A DNA stretch of 64,000 nt from Stenopsyche tienmushanensis (taxonomy: Eukaryota > Arthropoda > Insecta > Trichoptera > Stenopsychidae). The notes beneath the pieces were generated by a model. That model was not told where the DNA came from, made no database searches, and worked only from the letters and a program-made list of their open reading frames with translations. Location of the stretch: the NCBI GenBank assembly GCA_008973525.1, contig WACJ01000274.1, positions 2,232,001-2,296,000 on the forward strand. Direction: 5' to 3'. Of the stretch, positions 23,155 to 38,100 are shown one piece after another. Numbering within the stretch: position 1 is the first letter of the stretch; each line of letters starts with the position of its first letter. The position numbers and the translations under genes are program-made.

Positions 23155-26100
23155 GTGACTCATTGTTAACTCCCATTACAAATATTTAAGTCGACAGAGA
23201 CATTTGATAACATTCCATAATATTTTTTAATGAACAAAAATGAATAAAATCATTTTTTATGCATTTAGTAAAAATATTAAATATATTTATTTTAAATTAT
23301 TTAATTTTCTACATACAATGATTAAAAATATTTAAATGCTGTTATATTTATTCATTGTATTTCATTACATGAAGTGATTTATATCGATTAAAAAATATTA
23401 CCATCAAATATTAACAATTTTATGATATCATGTAAAAATATTTGATTTATACAATGATGATCATTATACTATTGATTGAAAATCAGTTTTTCTGAAATAT
23501 GTAATGAATGAGAAATACGTTTTTAATTTCATTTTCTTACAAATGTGACAATATAATTTTGTCTTGGATTTTTTTTATCTTAATGCCATTTTTATCTAAA
23601 TTAGCGTTGACAATATATTGAATGAGTGTTGAACATTGACGCTAAATGTAAACCATTGCAATCATACATATACTGCATCTATAAAACTATCCAACTCAAT
23701 TTTGGTTCTGAAGAGAAATTTCATTAATAATTATAAGATTTAAAACTACTAATCAATTATCATCCCATTAGTATTAAATGTATATTCATGTCTATGTAGA
23801 TGAGACTAAATTTTTAAATTTTATTTGTAGAATGATGAAGTATACTTTTGGCAATTTGTATCTGGATTTGTTGATATTTGGGAGCGACAATGTGGCATTG
23901 ACTTTTCCAATGCACCTCTTTGGACAGAAATCAAACCGGACAGTACACCAATTTTGGCAAAATTACCAGATGAACTTTTACCGGCAATTGGAAAATTTTT
24001 GTATATATCCAAAGATAAAATTGAAAAGGTCTTAAAATTTAACTAAACATCTTGAATATAAATAATGAAATTGTAAGAAAGTATATATTTAATGTTTTTC
24101 ATAGGATTCGGCATTAAGTTTACATGATTTAGAAGAAGTTAACCTCTTACTACGATGTTTATTAATTATATGTCGAAATTTTGACAACATTCCACTTATA
24201 GCATCCTGCGATTATGTGAATTTATCAGAACCAATCGTTGCCAGATGTATGAAAAGGGTAATGTATATTTTTTTCTTTCGTTTTAGACATTGACTTTAAA
24301 AATCATTATAACAATATTATGTATAATATTTATCATTTCAATATAAATTATCTCATTAACCTTTCCCTTACGGTGCTACATATTTAGTATGCCATATGAC
24401 ATATATATATATATATATATATCAATATAGATATTATATTGACATTTAATGTAAAATAGTAATGTTGTAAAAAATCCCATTATTACTACTTTACTACAAC
24501 TCGACTCAGTTTAGTAAATACACCATAGTAAAGGAAAGGTTAAAATATCCATGAATATTGTATTGTTTTTTAAAATTAAGTTTATTCGCTAAACTTAATT
24601 AGCAACATTTTTTAACCTAATATTAAAATTGATGTGAGAAGACTCAATTTATCTTCATCCCTTGGACAATTCTTAGAGATAATTTTTTTTATGCAGTGAT
24701 TTCCCATCTATCATAATTTTTAAATGGTATTCAAATTATTGTTACAAATCAAACATTCATAAGCAACCATAATTGACATTATTTACCATGAAATTAGAAC
24801 GAATCTTGTTTGAAATTATCAAAATTATTTTTGAACTCTTAAATTCATTGACACAACGAGTATTTTCCCACTTATGAATTTAATTTTTGTTTAAGATATC
24901 CCATTATATCAAAACTATTACACTTGATGCAAATATATTTGAGAAAGTATGATTTATTTTGTATATCGACGCTTTTATTATCGATCCATACAATTTTTAA
25001 ATACAGCGAATACCTGTTAAAATCTATAGGCTATATTTTGAAATGATTAGAATACATTTTCTATCGCAATGTGTACAAAATAGTAATTAGATTACAAAAA
25101 GCATAATAAAACATATTTTAATCTTGTTTGCGGCTTCTAATCTGTATTACTTATATTTAAAATAGAGATTGGAAACATTTTGGATTGATTCAAAATGAAA
25201 ATTGTACTGAAATGATTATGACATCCATTATGACGTAATCTATGCGAGGGCGTCAATGCTGTTGAACTTTAACATAAAAAAACTATTTGCATTTCAATCA
25301 AGACCAAACATGGTTTTGCTTCATAGTGGATGACAATTTTAATATATTAAAATATTAATTTTAAAAAAACATTTTAGTTAATAAATACCAGTGATACGTC
25401 CGAAAATGAAGCTGAAAGTATTAAGTCAATTATACTATCATTTTGTCATTTTTTGGAAGGAATGTATGATCCATATTTGACTTGGAGGAATCATCTGTTA
25501 AATCAGACAGTAGATTTTTCTAAATTAGTTTTTAAACCATCATTATTGCACGTCGAAGTCGTACCATTTATTTATGGTGAGTAAAATATTTATATGATGC
25601 AAAAATATCAATGAAGCATTTATTTCATTTTTAATTTAAATATTGTCGCAGATTGTTTCCAGACAGATTTAATTTTTAATTACCCATTGTTATGTGTTGA
25701 ATTGTTGAATGTTCTCGGAGCAACGATGTCTGGTGCACAGGTATTTTAAAAAGAGATTTTTATTTTTACAAAGAACTAATATTGTTAATAGTGATCATCA
25801 CTGCAATAGTTATTTGAAATCTTCTGCAATTCATTGAAGGCAATAATATTGTGTATTGCTTATTATAGCTCCAGTTATTTTGCAATTTTTGTTTTCTTTG
25901 CACATATGTAAATATGTTTTTTATTATTTATAAAACAGTACATAACATCGATCATCCGATTTGTGTCCTTGTTGATGCTTCTATAGTATAATATGCCACT
26001 TTAAGCTTTTTGTTTGCAATAATATTACCTTTGATAAGTTTAATTTTTAAATTGATTTGTGATCTTTAACAGATAGTAAATATACCATGCATATACAATA

Positions 26101-29100
26101 ATTCATTGAAATTGCAGATATGGCCATAACAAAAGTAATCATTGGGCATTTACTAAATTTTCATTCCTTGAAATTATTTTAAATTTATTGGGTGTGTGAA
26201 TAAGTTCCTGCCATTTATCGTGAGAATAAATCTTTTATTTTAAAAAAGTAACCAAAACACAATGCTAACCGCTACTTTTGTCCATCTTTCTGGCAGCATT
26301 TAAATTCCAAATCGAAAAAACGATACGTCTATCCAAGAATTGGCCCATTTTTTGGAATCCTCATTGTTTACAGGTAGGTTTTGACCGCTAATGCGTTCTA
26401 GCGTTGTCATGCTGCAAAATCACCTTGTCGTGTCTTTGGGCATATTGTGGTCGCTTTTCCTTTAATGCTCGACTCAAACGCATTAATTGCTTTCAGTAGA
26501 GATCTCCTGTGGTGGTTTAGTTGGATTTGAGTATCTCATAATACACTACACCCACCTGATCTCACTAAATATAGAGCACGAACTTAAAACTTTGAATATT
26601 TAATTTTGGTGTCAATACTACTGCTTGGCCGGGATTAATTTAATGCTTGGGATTATTGTAGTTAATCTACTTTTTATCACCAGTCATGATACAATGTAAA
26701 AAACCTTTTCTTTTTTGCCGTTGAAGCAGCTGTTCACAATGTGAAAAGACGCCTTTCCACATCTCTCAGCATCAAGTCGTAAGGCACCTAAGATCCTTTT
26801 GTATCATTCCCAATGTTGTCAGATGATTCGAAACTGTTGTTCGATCAACTCCTAATAATTTTGCAAGTTCAGGTTTCATTTGATATAGATCTTCATCTAG
26901 TAAAGTTTCCAACTCTACATCTTCAAATTTTTTTGGTGCACCACTGCGTTCTCATCAAAATAATTATTTTTGGAGCATTTAAACCAATCTCTATATGTTC
27001 TTTCCGCCAGAGCATGATCACTATAGGTCTCCACGAGAATTTATATGTACTTAAGTTGCGGATTTATTTTGAATAAAGTAATGCAATAAAATTCCCTGCA
27101 AATACGGTTTACTTGGCACAAAATTCGACATGTTTCACACTATGAAGAAAATGAATTGTTCGTACTTTAACGAAATAAATCTATACGCACGCAATTATTA
27201 TACGGTCATCTGATGATAAAACGGCAGGAACTTATTCACACGCCTAAAAAAATTTTAGCATATGGTTATTGACTTTATTTAATAGTATTCTTTCCGACAA
27301 TGATCAGCAGAGATTTTAATACTACGAATAATAAATTTGTTGAAATATTTTTTATTTGATTAAATCCTTAAAAAGCTATTTCAGGCAATTTTCAAACATT
27401 CTTATACAAACGTATAACAGTAAATTTGACTTTTATTATATATTTTAAATTTACATGATTTTAAAGACTTTAGATATACATATATTTATCGGTAGTAAAA
27501 ATTATATTTTTGATCATTAAAACACCTAATTTGTGAATATCTTTTACAAAATAAAAAAATTATATTTTTTGTATATATAAACTTGTGACGTTTTAAATGT
27601 GTTTTATTTTTTATCGTTGATCTTGTTTTGAAATATAAACTTGTGATGTCTTAAATTCGAGTTGACTTCAATATGATTTTTACATACATGATATATGTAA
27701 TTAAATGACTAACTTTTAATATTGTGTCTCTGTATGAAAATTTGTGTTATTTATTTATTATCCATGCTAAATTTGATTAATAACTTATTTGTTTTTTAGT
27801 TTATCATATGTATTGTTTAATAAATAGTATATAACTAATGCATATAATTATTGGTTTTGGCTTTATATAAAAAGATATTAACATCTGTAATTATATTATC
27901 CTAACATTTCTTTGAATCACTAAGGTGATGTGGGCTGTCGTTTCAGAGTATGTTATCTGAGTCGAATAATATGATTAGTGTCATTGATGCAAATATCGGA
28001 AAGAGTGAATCTGGCCATGGGAATGGGGTGAGTGTGAGGCTAAAAATTGTTGAAGTAAATTGCCTAATCAAATGTATCTATATTTGCTATATATTAAAAT
28101 GCTATCTATATACCGAAGTGAGGATTATTATACATTTTTTAATCTAGTGATCTTGATTGATATTTTTGATTAAAGTGGGCGATAGTATGGAGTTTTCCAA
28201 AATAGCTTTGTTTGTAATTTGTAATAAATGTATCATACATAAGATAGTTGAGTGAAATATTATCTTTAACGTTGATAACGATGTTAGAATACAAAGTTGT
28301 TTAAAAACTACATACTATTCCCGCATAGTTGATTTGTTAACTAACTGCTTAATAAGCATGATTCTATTTATGCAATTAAATAATAACAATTAATATATGA
28401 TTGTATTCTTTGTAGATAAATTTGCACATGAATACATGTATATGTATTTTTTCTGTAATTTCTGTAATTAAATAATTATTTTTATGATTAATATGATATT
28501 TTTGATGATGGCAAATTTTAAGTTAGATTCAAAAAATCTAAATATACAGTGAGATATTTCCTCTCTGTTTTTATTTTACTTTAATTAAATTTTTTCTGCT
28601 GTTATAAATTAAAAGAGGGAGGCTGTGCTGTAGCGTTTATTAAACATTTTACATCACTTAAGAATAACATAAAATTTCATTCATTTGTCCATAAATCCTT
28701 GTTTTTTATTGGTTTTGCATGCTTTTTAATGCTAATATGAATTGCATCTATCAATGCACATTTTGCTTCTTGATTGCATATTGTCATTTTTAACGCTCAA
28801 AGGAAAAAAATAACAAAATACATTTAGTCATAAGATCTAAAGAATCTTGGTGGAGGCTGATGTTATTTATAAAATTCACAAACAATTCACATTCATATTT
28901 TTATATATTATCTGCAAACTCATGCTTTGGATTTCACTCTTTTGACTAGTGTTTTAATGGTGGTAGCCATAATTAAGCTAGACATATAAAGTAAATAAAA
29001 GTGTGAAAACTTGTTTTGTGAATGTTATGTGTAATAACAATTAAATTTACACTAAAATGCTTTTTTAGCTAAACAATTTATCTTGTTTATACGGAGTTGA

Positions 29101-32100
29101 TTTACATATGGTTTCTAACATTTTGCATGTAAATGTATTTCTTTTTGATAAAATAATTAGTTTATATTTGATCCTTACCTATATTGTAATTAACAGTAAA
29201 ATTTGTTTAGTAATAGTATTTTCTTTTAGAAAAATTTAGATTTAAATTTATTTATTAAGTAAGGAATTTATATATTAGATTGTCCCATTAGAAATATCGT
29301 TTTTAAAATGAAAGAGTTAAATTCAAACAAAAAAATTATTAAATCAATCATCATCTCCAGTCACAAAATAGTGTAAAACAGTTGTTTCTTCTCTTTATCG
29401 ATTAAATCATGATATGTACTCTTGCGCACCGCCTTGACCTTATCAGTAATATCGTGCGGTATCCACACCCTCTGTTTTATGTTGAATACTTTTCTCGAAG
29501 TATCCAAGCTTGTCTGTTAATTCTCGTATAGTCTATGTTGGATTTGATTCAATTTCAACACGCAGGTTATCGTCATCCATTTAACTTTTCTCTCACTTCG
29601 GACCTTATTTTCTAAACTAAAATTTTCATTTTTAAATTGTTTAAACCATCTTTGGCATTGACAAACAGTTAAAGATTCTCCGAGTGTATCACAAATATTT
29701 TTAATTGCATTATTTTCTAATGGTATTATAACGGAAAACTATAAGGACCCAATTTAAATTAATTAAAGTAAAAATAGGGATCGAATAACTTGATAGTGAG
29801 CTATAAAAATAAATTCCAACCAAATAATATTGTTCTTGTTTATAGTTAGTGCAGTATATTAGTACTCAAATGTTATGTGTTGTGCTTTTAAAACAAGATA
29901 CCATAATTTTCTTCAATCAAAATTATTATTTCAGGCTCTACACTAGTCAATTATCAATTATCACTCAATCAATTATCAATCTGGTTGATATCTACTTTAG
30001 GTTCTTATGTTAGTTATAAAATCACATTTTTTTACTGTTTGTTATCTAAAATCTGAATCATTTGCACTTTGTCGTTAATTGATGAAGTTGAAATATGATC
30101 CTTTTATTCCTTTGCATATTTTTTATATTAAGGCAATGCCCATTATTGCAAATGCAATAATCTCTTACTTTTATTACCAAATTGAGACTAGATTTCTATC
30201 GATAATAAACTATTTCAGCTGGTATCCTCCTTGTATTAGGAATGTTACATTTTTTTTAAACTGATTCTGATCTTTAAAATCATGAATGCAATGTCTTATT
30301 GTCATTTTTCTGTTAAAATTATATATTTTTTAATTTATCTTACATTGCATGTGATGTGTATAATTTAAACAATAAAGCAAAATGAGTAAAAACGGCTATG
30401 TGAAATAAGGATTGATGCAGATCTATATTTATACTTTAAAGAAGTTATCCTGTTTAGATTTAGTAAGTCAGACATTTTATGTCAGCAAACAACTATTTGT
30501 ATTAAAACTGCACTGCTTTTTTTTAAATATCTTGTGTAACAATTATATTATCACAGGGAATATTCCTGTATTTACTCAAAATTACCCCCAGCTTGCAAAT
30601 GTTTTAGGCTTAACTGTTTTCAGTTGAAAAATATATATTTTAAAAATGATTTTTCTGTGAATCCCAAACACATGCGTTGGCTTGTATTTTGTTGAATATG
30701 TTAGTTGATGATTTGTTCAACCACAAGCAAAGAATAAATACCACCTCGAGTTAAATATATCTTCACCATTATACGCTGTTAAAAGCTTTATAAATTAATG
30801 TACAAAACTAATTATAGCTATTTTATGAACGCTGTTACTTAAATGTATTTAAATAAAATACATTGTTGTGGAATTAAATTCACAGAACAGTGAAAAAATA
30901 AATACAATGCTGCACATTAGGCTTTAAATAACTATGTTTTAAAATAATATTGAACTAATATTTGGTAAATATATTTCACAGCTTTATAAATCGATAAATA
31001 GGTTGTTAAAGGCTTATGCTTTATTGTTATCAATTAATTTGATTAAAAAAATCTTTTGTGTAAATGTAGCTTATTTCAAAAAATATGTTTTTTGTGTAAT
31101 TCTATGTTAGATAGTTGTTTATCCTCTCCTATACATGATATAATTCTATTTGATACAATGCTTTAGGTTTTTTGTAAGAGTAGCTTCCGACGAGTAAATT
31201 GTAATTTTTTAAAATTAAAATGTAATTTGTTGCAAATTATGTTTGTACACTAAGTACTTTTTATGTGTTGTTTGATAAGCTTATTTTATTGTGTTTGATT
31301 TTTCGTGCTATAAAATTTAATGGATTGTGATTTATTTCAGCACAATGCTCTAAGGTCGGTTTGTCCAGCAACTGTATGTCTAATTATTAGAGTAATTTCA
31401 TGTTTTGGAATAGATAAAAGTATTAGACAGAAAGCTCTAAGTTGTTTTACTGTAATGGTTCAAGTACTACATAAATCCACTCCGGAAGAGGTCAGTCATT
31501 TTTATGATTCTAATTTGATCGATTTTGATAAAATAAACGTTTGTTTATATGCATATTTAATTCTAGCGCCAGATTGAATTGTCTCTGATATTGGAGATGT
31601 ATACTGATAGTATGAAAAAATTGATTTCTGGAGATTTAGTCAAAAGTGATACTAGTGTTAAGTTAGATGACAATAGAGAAACTTCAAACTTTAGTTTTAA
31701 CGAAGAATCAAAAATAAGTAGTGAGGAATTAGAAATGAATGATGAATTAATGAATATTAAAAAACTAGACAGCGAAGAATTATCATATATGTTGTGCTCT
31801 GCCTTAGTAACTATTAGAAAATTGTTGGAAGATTTTGAATCTAGTAGATCTGCCATTTGTCAATTAATGGTCGACTTAAATTATGTAAATATATTGGTTA
31901 CCCTCCCAAATTGTGTAGATGTAAGTATGCGTTTCATTTAAATTAATTGCTATTTTTAAATCGTGTTAAATTATCTAACATATTTTTTTAATTTTAGGAA
32001 TTAAATTTAGATAAGCAATTATTAGGAATTGAGTGTGTAAAAACAATAACGAGGCTATTATCATATTCCAAAATGGCAAGAAAGAAACTTTCAACAAAAT

Positions 32101-35100
32101 GTGACTACGATGTTATTGTTAGTAAATGGATAAGCCTAGATCAACCGTCTAAAGAACTGCTGCAAGAGTTTGTTTTTATGGCCATGGACGGCGAGAGAGA
32201 CAGTGATGTTGATATTCCACTCTGTAATCCAGAAGTTGTAATAACATTGCTAAATAATTTACATTTGGTCGAAGACGATGATCAAATATGGGTTGCCCAA
32301 AAATTATCATGGCTTTGTACAAAAAATCTGAGAAGGTTTGTATACTGGAATTAATGCATTCAAACTAAGATTAATATCAGATGTACCCAGATATAAGGGC
32401 GTTTTTATACATGAAATTCGTTTCTTTATAACATATTGTTCTACAAAATAATCACCATCGATATTTAAAACATTTCTCTACCTGTAATATATTTAATTAA
32501 TATATTAAATAATATTTCAGTAAATGGTTAGCTTGTCAAAAAGGAGCCATATCTGCCATATGTAATGTTCTTTTAGACTATAAGACTGTCAATCAACCTG
32601 TAATAACATTAATAAATCTACTTGATAATTTGGCTTGTATATCAATATCTGCACAAGAGCTAAAAAAGGTAGTAATTCGATGTTTTCGCTTTAGGCTTAT
32701 GGGCAAAAAGATGAAACTTATTTAAATAATTGTTTAATGATTTTTAGATATTTTTTTTGTTGAGACCTGAAAATGATTTTTCTCAAAAAATTCCATTAAT
32801 GCACACTCTCTGCAATATTACAAGAAAAAGTGAGTTTGTTACTAAAGCTTTTTTGGATATCCAAAAAGAGACTGATGGTATTAATGTGCCAAATATTAAC
32901 AAATGGAATAATACTTCTTATGGCTTTACGTTTCACTGTTGGATATGTCTCGATAGATTGAGCGAAACCCACGAAGCACACGGAAAGCAACGACAGTTAC
33001 TCAAGTTAGAATAAACATCACATATACGTAACAAAAAATCAATTATTTTCAACGCGCTTTAATAACTCTTTGTATTATTTTAGCTTGTTAACTCAATCCG
33101 GACAAGGTTTGGAGATATTCATTGACCAAGCGGGGGTCTTATTTATAAACATTTTAAAGAAGAATTCTTTACAAACTACATCTGTACCCTCCGCCGGTTT
33201 AAATGATAATAGATGGCATTGTTTGTCGATTTGTATAGCTTATGCTAGAAGGGCATTGACGTACAATCAAATAACTGTGTTTATAGACGGCAGTCAGAGA
33301 TTGGCAGCAAGCATGAAATTTCAATCATTCGACGACGTAATTACGAAGAAGATTTGATGTATGACTCGATAAATGCTAAATTAACATTTTATTTTAAATT
33401 TTAGGTATTCACACATTGTTACATCGGTGCACCGATAGCACCCGAAATTAAATTGAATAAAAAACCCGAATCCGAAAAAGAAACGTTTCATGGGACGTTT
33501 GTCAAGTCAATTTTTAATAATCAATTTTTACCGTCGTTAGTGCTTCAAGCTCCGTCTTATCTTTCCTTCGGAACAATGGGGTCGAAAACAAATCAACCTA
33601 ATATCATAGATCCGTCACATGGATTTCTCAATCAAGTGCCTTTACACGGTCACATTTCTCATGTTTCACTTTTTAATGATATTCTCACATTGAGTTCTGC
33701 TAAATGGCTTTATGAAGCGGGGGCTTCATGTCACAGTGTTTTATGTTCAGAAGAGGGTTCCGATAGCCAAGATATGTTCAGCCGTCTTGTATTTTGCTAT
33801 AGTGCAATGGCGACATGGGAAGGAACGTGCTTGAATCTAGCATCATCATTGACGTTTAACGGAACCACTTCAGCACTAAGAGTGCATACGACCAGTGTTA
33901 AAGTATATTAATATTTGATCCATTCAATGCTATTATTTTTTAACTCGGCATTATTATATTAAGCTGAAATTATATATTTTATAGGAGGTAATTAATGCGA
34001 TATCTAATGTATACGTGTTATTTCCATTATTGGAAGATCTCGGTATGCCTGCTGATGTTGATGCCGATTTGGATGTATTTTGCGCCTCAACAAGTCCTTT
34101 GACCGATTACGTTTCACAGCAATTGAGTGATTGGGAAGTTTTACCAACGAATTCTTATGCTGGTATGAAATATTATGTTATTTGCTTGTTATTAATTGAA
34201 ATACTTGTTTATAAATAAGCATTCGTCCTTTATAGAATGGAAATTGGATCAAAATCCAGTATCAATGTTTCTGACATTATTAAAAAATACAGTGATTGGA
34301 AGCAATCTAAATCAAGAAGAATTAGTAAAAAATGAAGGTCTTGCAATTGTAGGACTTTTGCTCTGCAAAGTGAGTTTTATATAACAATGAATATTGTTTC
34401 TCAATCATTTAAATATTTTTTAAACTATATTTTTTCTAATTTAATTTTAGTGTAAACCATCTTTAATAGACGTTAATGTATTAATGGCCACCCAGCTTTT
34501 TATTGAAACTGTTAGCGATCTATCTCAGAAAGTTTTTCTACATGCACTTTATCAGAACATATTATTCAATTTTAAAATTTGGTCTCGTGGACCTTTTCAA
34601 ATAAGAATTGGTCATATACAATACATTTCAAATCTAGTGAAGCAAGATAAAATCTACTTCAGAAAGAATTTTGGAGTACAATTTGTATTGGACGTAATTA
34701 GGACGTATTATTTGAACGATGATATCTTGAGTCCTGATGATGCCAAAACAATAAGATTAGCTCTTTTGGGAGTAATTAAATATTTTATCAGCAAAGATAT
34801 AACAATAAAAGAACTACTATCGTTACTTGGATTTTTATCATCCGCTAGAGATGAACTTTTACGCAAAGAAACATTGGAAATGTTGATCACGCATATGGAA
34901 AGGGGATGTAAAGATCAAATATTTTTATTGCTACACTGAGCAGTACACTGGAGAGATTCTCTATGCACTATTATTGAGTAGAACTTTAAGCGTTGACTTT
35001 AAAATAATACTGACAAAGGTATGTTTCTTATATTTAAAAATGTAAAAATATTTATTACATATATTATAATAAAATTTAAATTTTTATCAACAGTTCCTCT

Positions 35101-38100
35101 ATATAATCTTACGAACTGATCGAGTACACCCTAGAAATAAATCTACAATGCTGTTACAAGACGGCAGTATATCGATGTATCCTGGTATAATTGGTTTCAT
35201 GGATCCGAAAGGGTTTAACATAACTTTTGCATCGTTATTTTTTGACGTAATGACTACTGGAGGTATGACGATGTATTATTTATAAATATATATTTGTATA
35301 CACTGTAACCATAACTATTTGAATTATATTTTAGAAACAAAAGGAGGATATGCTGGAGTCTTGGCTCTCATACATAGCTTATCATATGAGGATATTGATA
35401 TTAAATTGGAAATAGCTAAAAAGCTTTCAAAATATTTAAATGCCAGCGCGCCTTTCATAATAGCAAAACAAGTAATTATGCTCGCTGTAATTTAAGAACG
35501 TCTATTTTCTGCAGTTTATTATATATATATATTTTAAATTTATATCTAGGTTGGGTGGCAAGATTGTATAGCAAGGTTGCTTATTAAGCGTTGTATAAGC
35601 GAAGCTATGATGATCGAAGAAGCAAGTGACCTTATGACCTTCGATGAGGAGTCGCTTAAATTAGAATCTGATTCAATTTCAATACACCATTCTCACATTC
35701 CTTCGCTTAGTGAAGCAGCTAATGTTATAGAACATGAAATTAAGGGTGCGTATTTATAAGTTGGATTAGGTTGGTTTCAATGTATAGAGCTTATTTTTTA
35801 TTGTTATTTTACAGAGATTCGCCGGTTCCGTTTCTGATGCTGTTGCGGATAATTATAATAATTTGACTACTACAGTAGCTTCAGCGTATTCATTCTTGAA
35901 ACAGAAGACCGTTGACATCCAAGAAACAATCGGTGAATTGCATATTAGCAGATCACATTTACCGGTAATTTAAAACATTCCAATTCATTTTTATATTTAC
36001 CTTTGTGAATTTGTAATGTTTTTGATATGTTATTTAAATAGTCTTTTGGTGAGATGGATTCCGTGGAGTTCAATGCCGATGATGATTCAGTAGTGATTTC
36101 AAATAGATCTGTATCTAGTCTGAGTATTGATGAGGATATTGGAATTTCCGATTCATCTAGTCAGAAAACTTCGCTGGATTATGATTCAAAACAGGTGATA
36201 CTCAAATATCCTTGCGCAAAAAAGCCAAATTCATTAGTGTTTATGAAAAATAATTTGCAAATCATTTTATTTAGGCCAGAGAATTCATTTTGAATGAATT
36301 GGATTTTGGAGATAAATTTGCCGACAAAGAAGAACATCTTTCATATCTTGTGGCGAATATTCTATTTACGATATTTTGGAAAGGCGTTGATGGTCATAGT
36401 AAGGAATCTTGGAAGGTAAAATTTGTTTTTAATTGTTTGTATATGGATAACATTCGGACACATAAATATGATATTTTCCTTGATTTTTAGGAACGTGGCC
36501 AAGTAATGGCTTGTATTAATTTACTAGCTTTGAACAATGAACTCTACTGTAGCCATTTACAGTTCAGGTAAAATCAAAATATAAATATTTGTAACATTCT
36601 GTACTTGTAATATTATATTAATTTTATTAAAAAAATTTTTAGACTACGTCTCTTAGAATTGGGTGTACAGGCAGCTTTAGCTGATTTAAAAGAAATGGGA
36701 TTTTCTCTGGCAAACACTAAATTGTGTGTATTAAATTTAATGCGGCTTATTTATGATTTAGTGGTCTTAGATCCAAACAAAGACGATACTAAGAAATGTT
36801 CATCAAAATTATTAGATGGTGTTTTAGCACTTTTAGGTAATGGTCTCAATTATTGCGATCCAAATTTCCAGCATTGTACATATATATAAATATAATTATT
36901 TTTGTAACAATTTTTAGACGCATTGAAAGTATTTATCGAAGACGATCAAGATGCAATACGTCAAGAACTTGCTCGACTTGGACTTGGTGTTCTTGTAGCT
37001 TGTGCAACTGGTACAACAATTGGTACTCCGTCGCGTATTGCATTGGCTGCTCCAGCGTGCGCTTTGTTGCACTCACTTTTGCGTGCGGCAGGTCCTCCCA
37101 TTTCGGGTGATCCAGAACTTGAAGCGGCATACTTAATATATGCCGTCGGTACAGCTATGAGATCTTCACTTGAAGGTATTATTACATGACTATTTACTAT
37201 AAAATGTAATACAATATAAGATTTAATTTTTAATTTGTAGACTTTCGATACATCTTTATTAATTAAACATATATATTTTACAGTTCTTGTACATTAAAGA
37301 TATTTAAAAACTATTTTTTAGTTGGAAATCATGATCAGTATTCATTCTTGATGCCAGTCATGAAGGCTCTTTTAGAAAAAGTTACAACATCGATGAATTT
37401 AAATAAATATTTACCCGATCTACCAAGTACAAACCAAGGACCTATATTCTTCAGTGAATTTGAAACATTTATACAAACTGAACAATGGAATAATTTTATC
37501 GAATTTGAGGTAAGATTGTTTTGTATTTTAAAATATATTCTGCCAGATTTTTTATATTAATCTATAATCTATTTCCTTTGGATAGTTTCATGAACAACTT
37601 TTATTAACATGCAATTTATATATTTGGGATGATTATATTTTCCTTTGCAAATGCATTTTTAGCTTAATTATAAATTAGATTGCACTCACAAGTCTTTAAT
37701 TTGAACATTAAATTTGAAATTATGATACGTTTACAAGCATATTATAATTTTAGTTGTTTTAGTAATAAACTAACAACACATCATTTTCATTCACACATAA
37801 ATTATAAAAATACAGCTAATCTCCTAATAGCGTATACATAATATTAAAACTACATCTGATATTCTTTTGGCAGTTTGACTATTATCTAAAATATACACTT
37901 TATTTTAAATCAAGAATCACGCTAATGTTTTGATAAGATTTTCATCAGTTTTTCATGAAATTTGATTAGTTCACAAAGTGCACTTGAAATATTTTACACG
38001 AAATTTATCTCATTCTATGATTATGTATGTTTATCTTGAAATCTCTATCAGATATAAGTTCTGGCGATTCAGTCGACGGTTCATTATATGTTCTCTTTAT

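Noticed and set aside
31563..31856. Minus-strand 97-codon frame
   Set aside because: Antisense shadow of the NBEAL exon 31567-31920.
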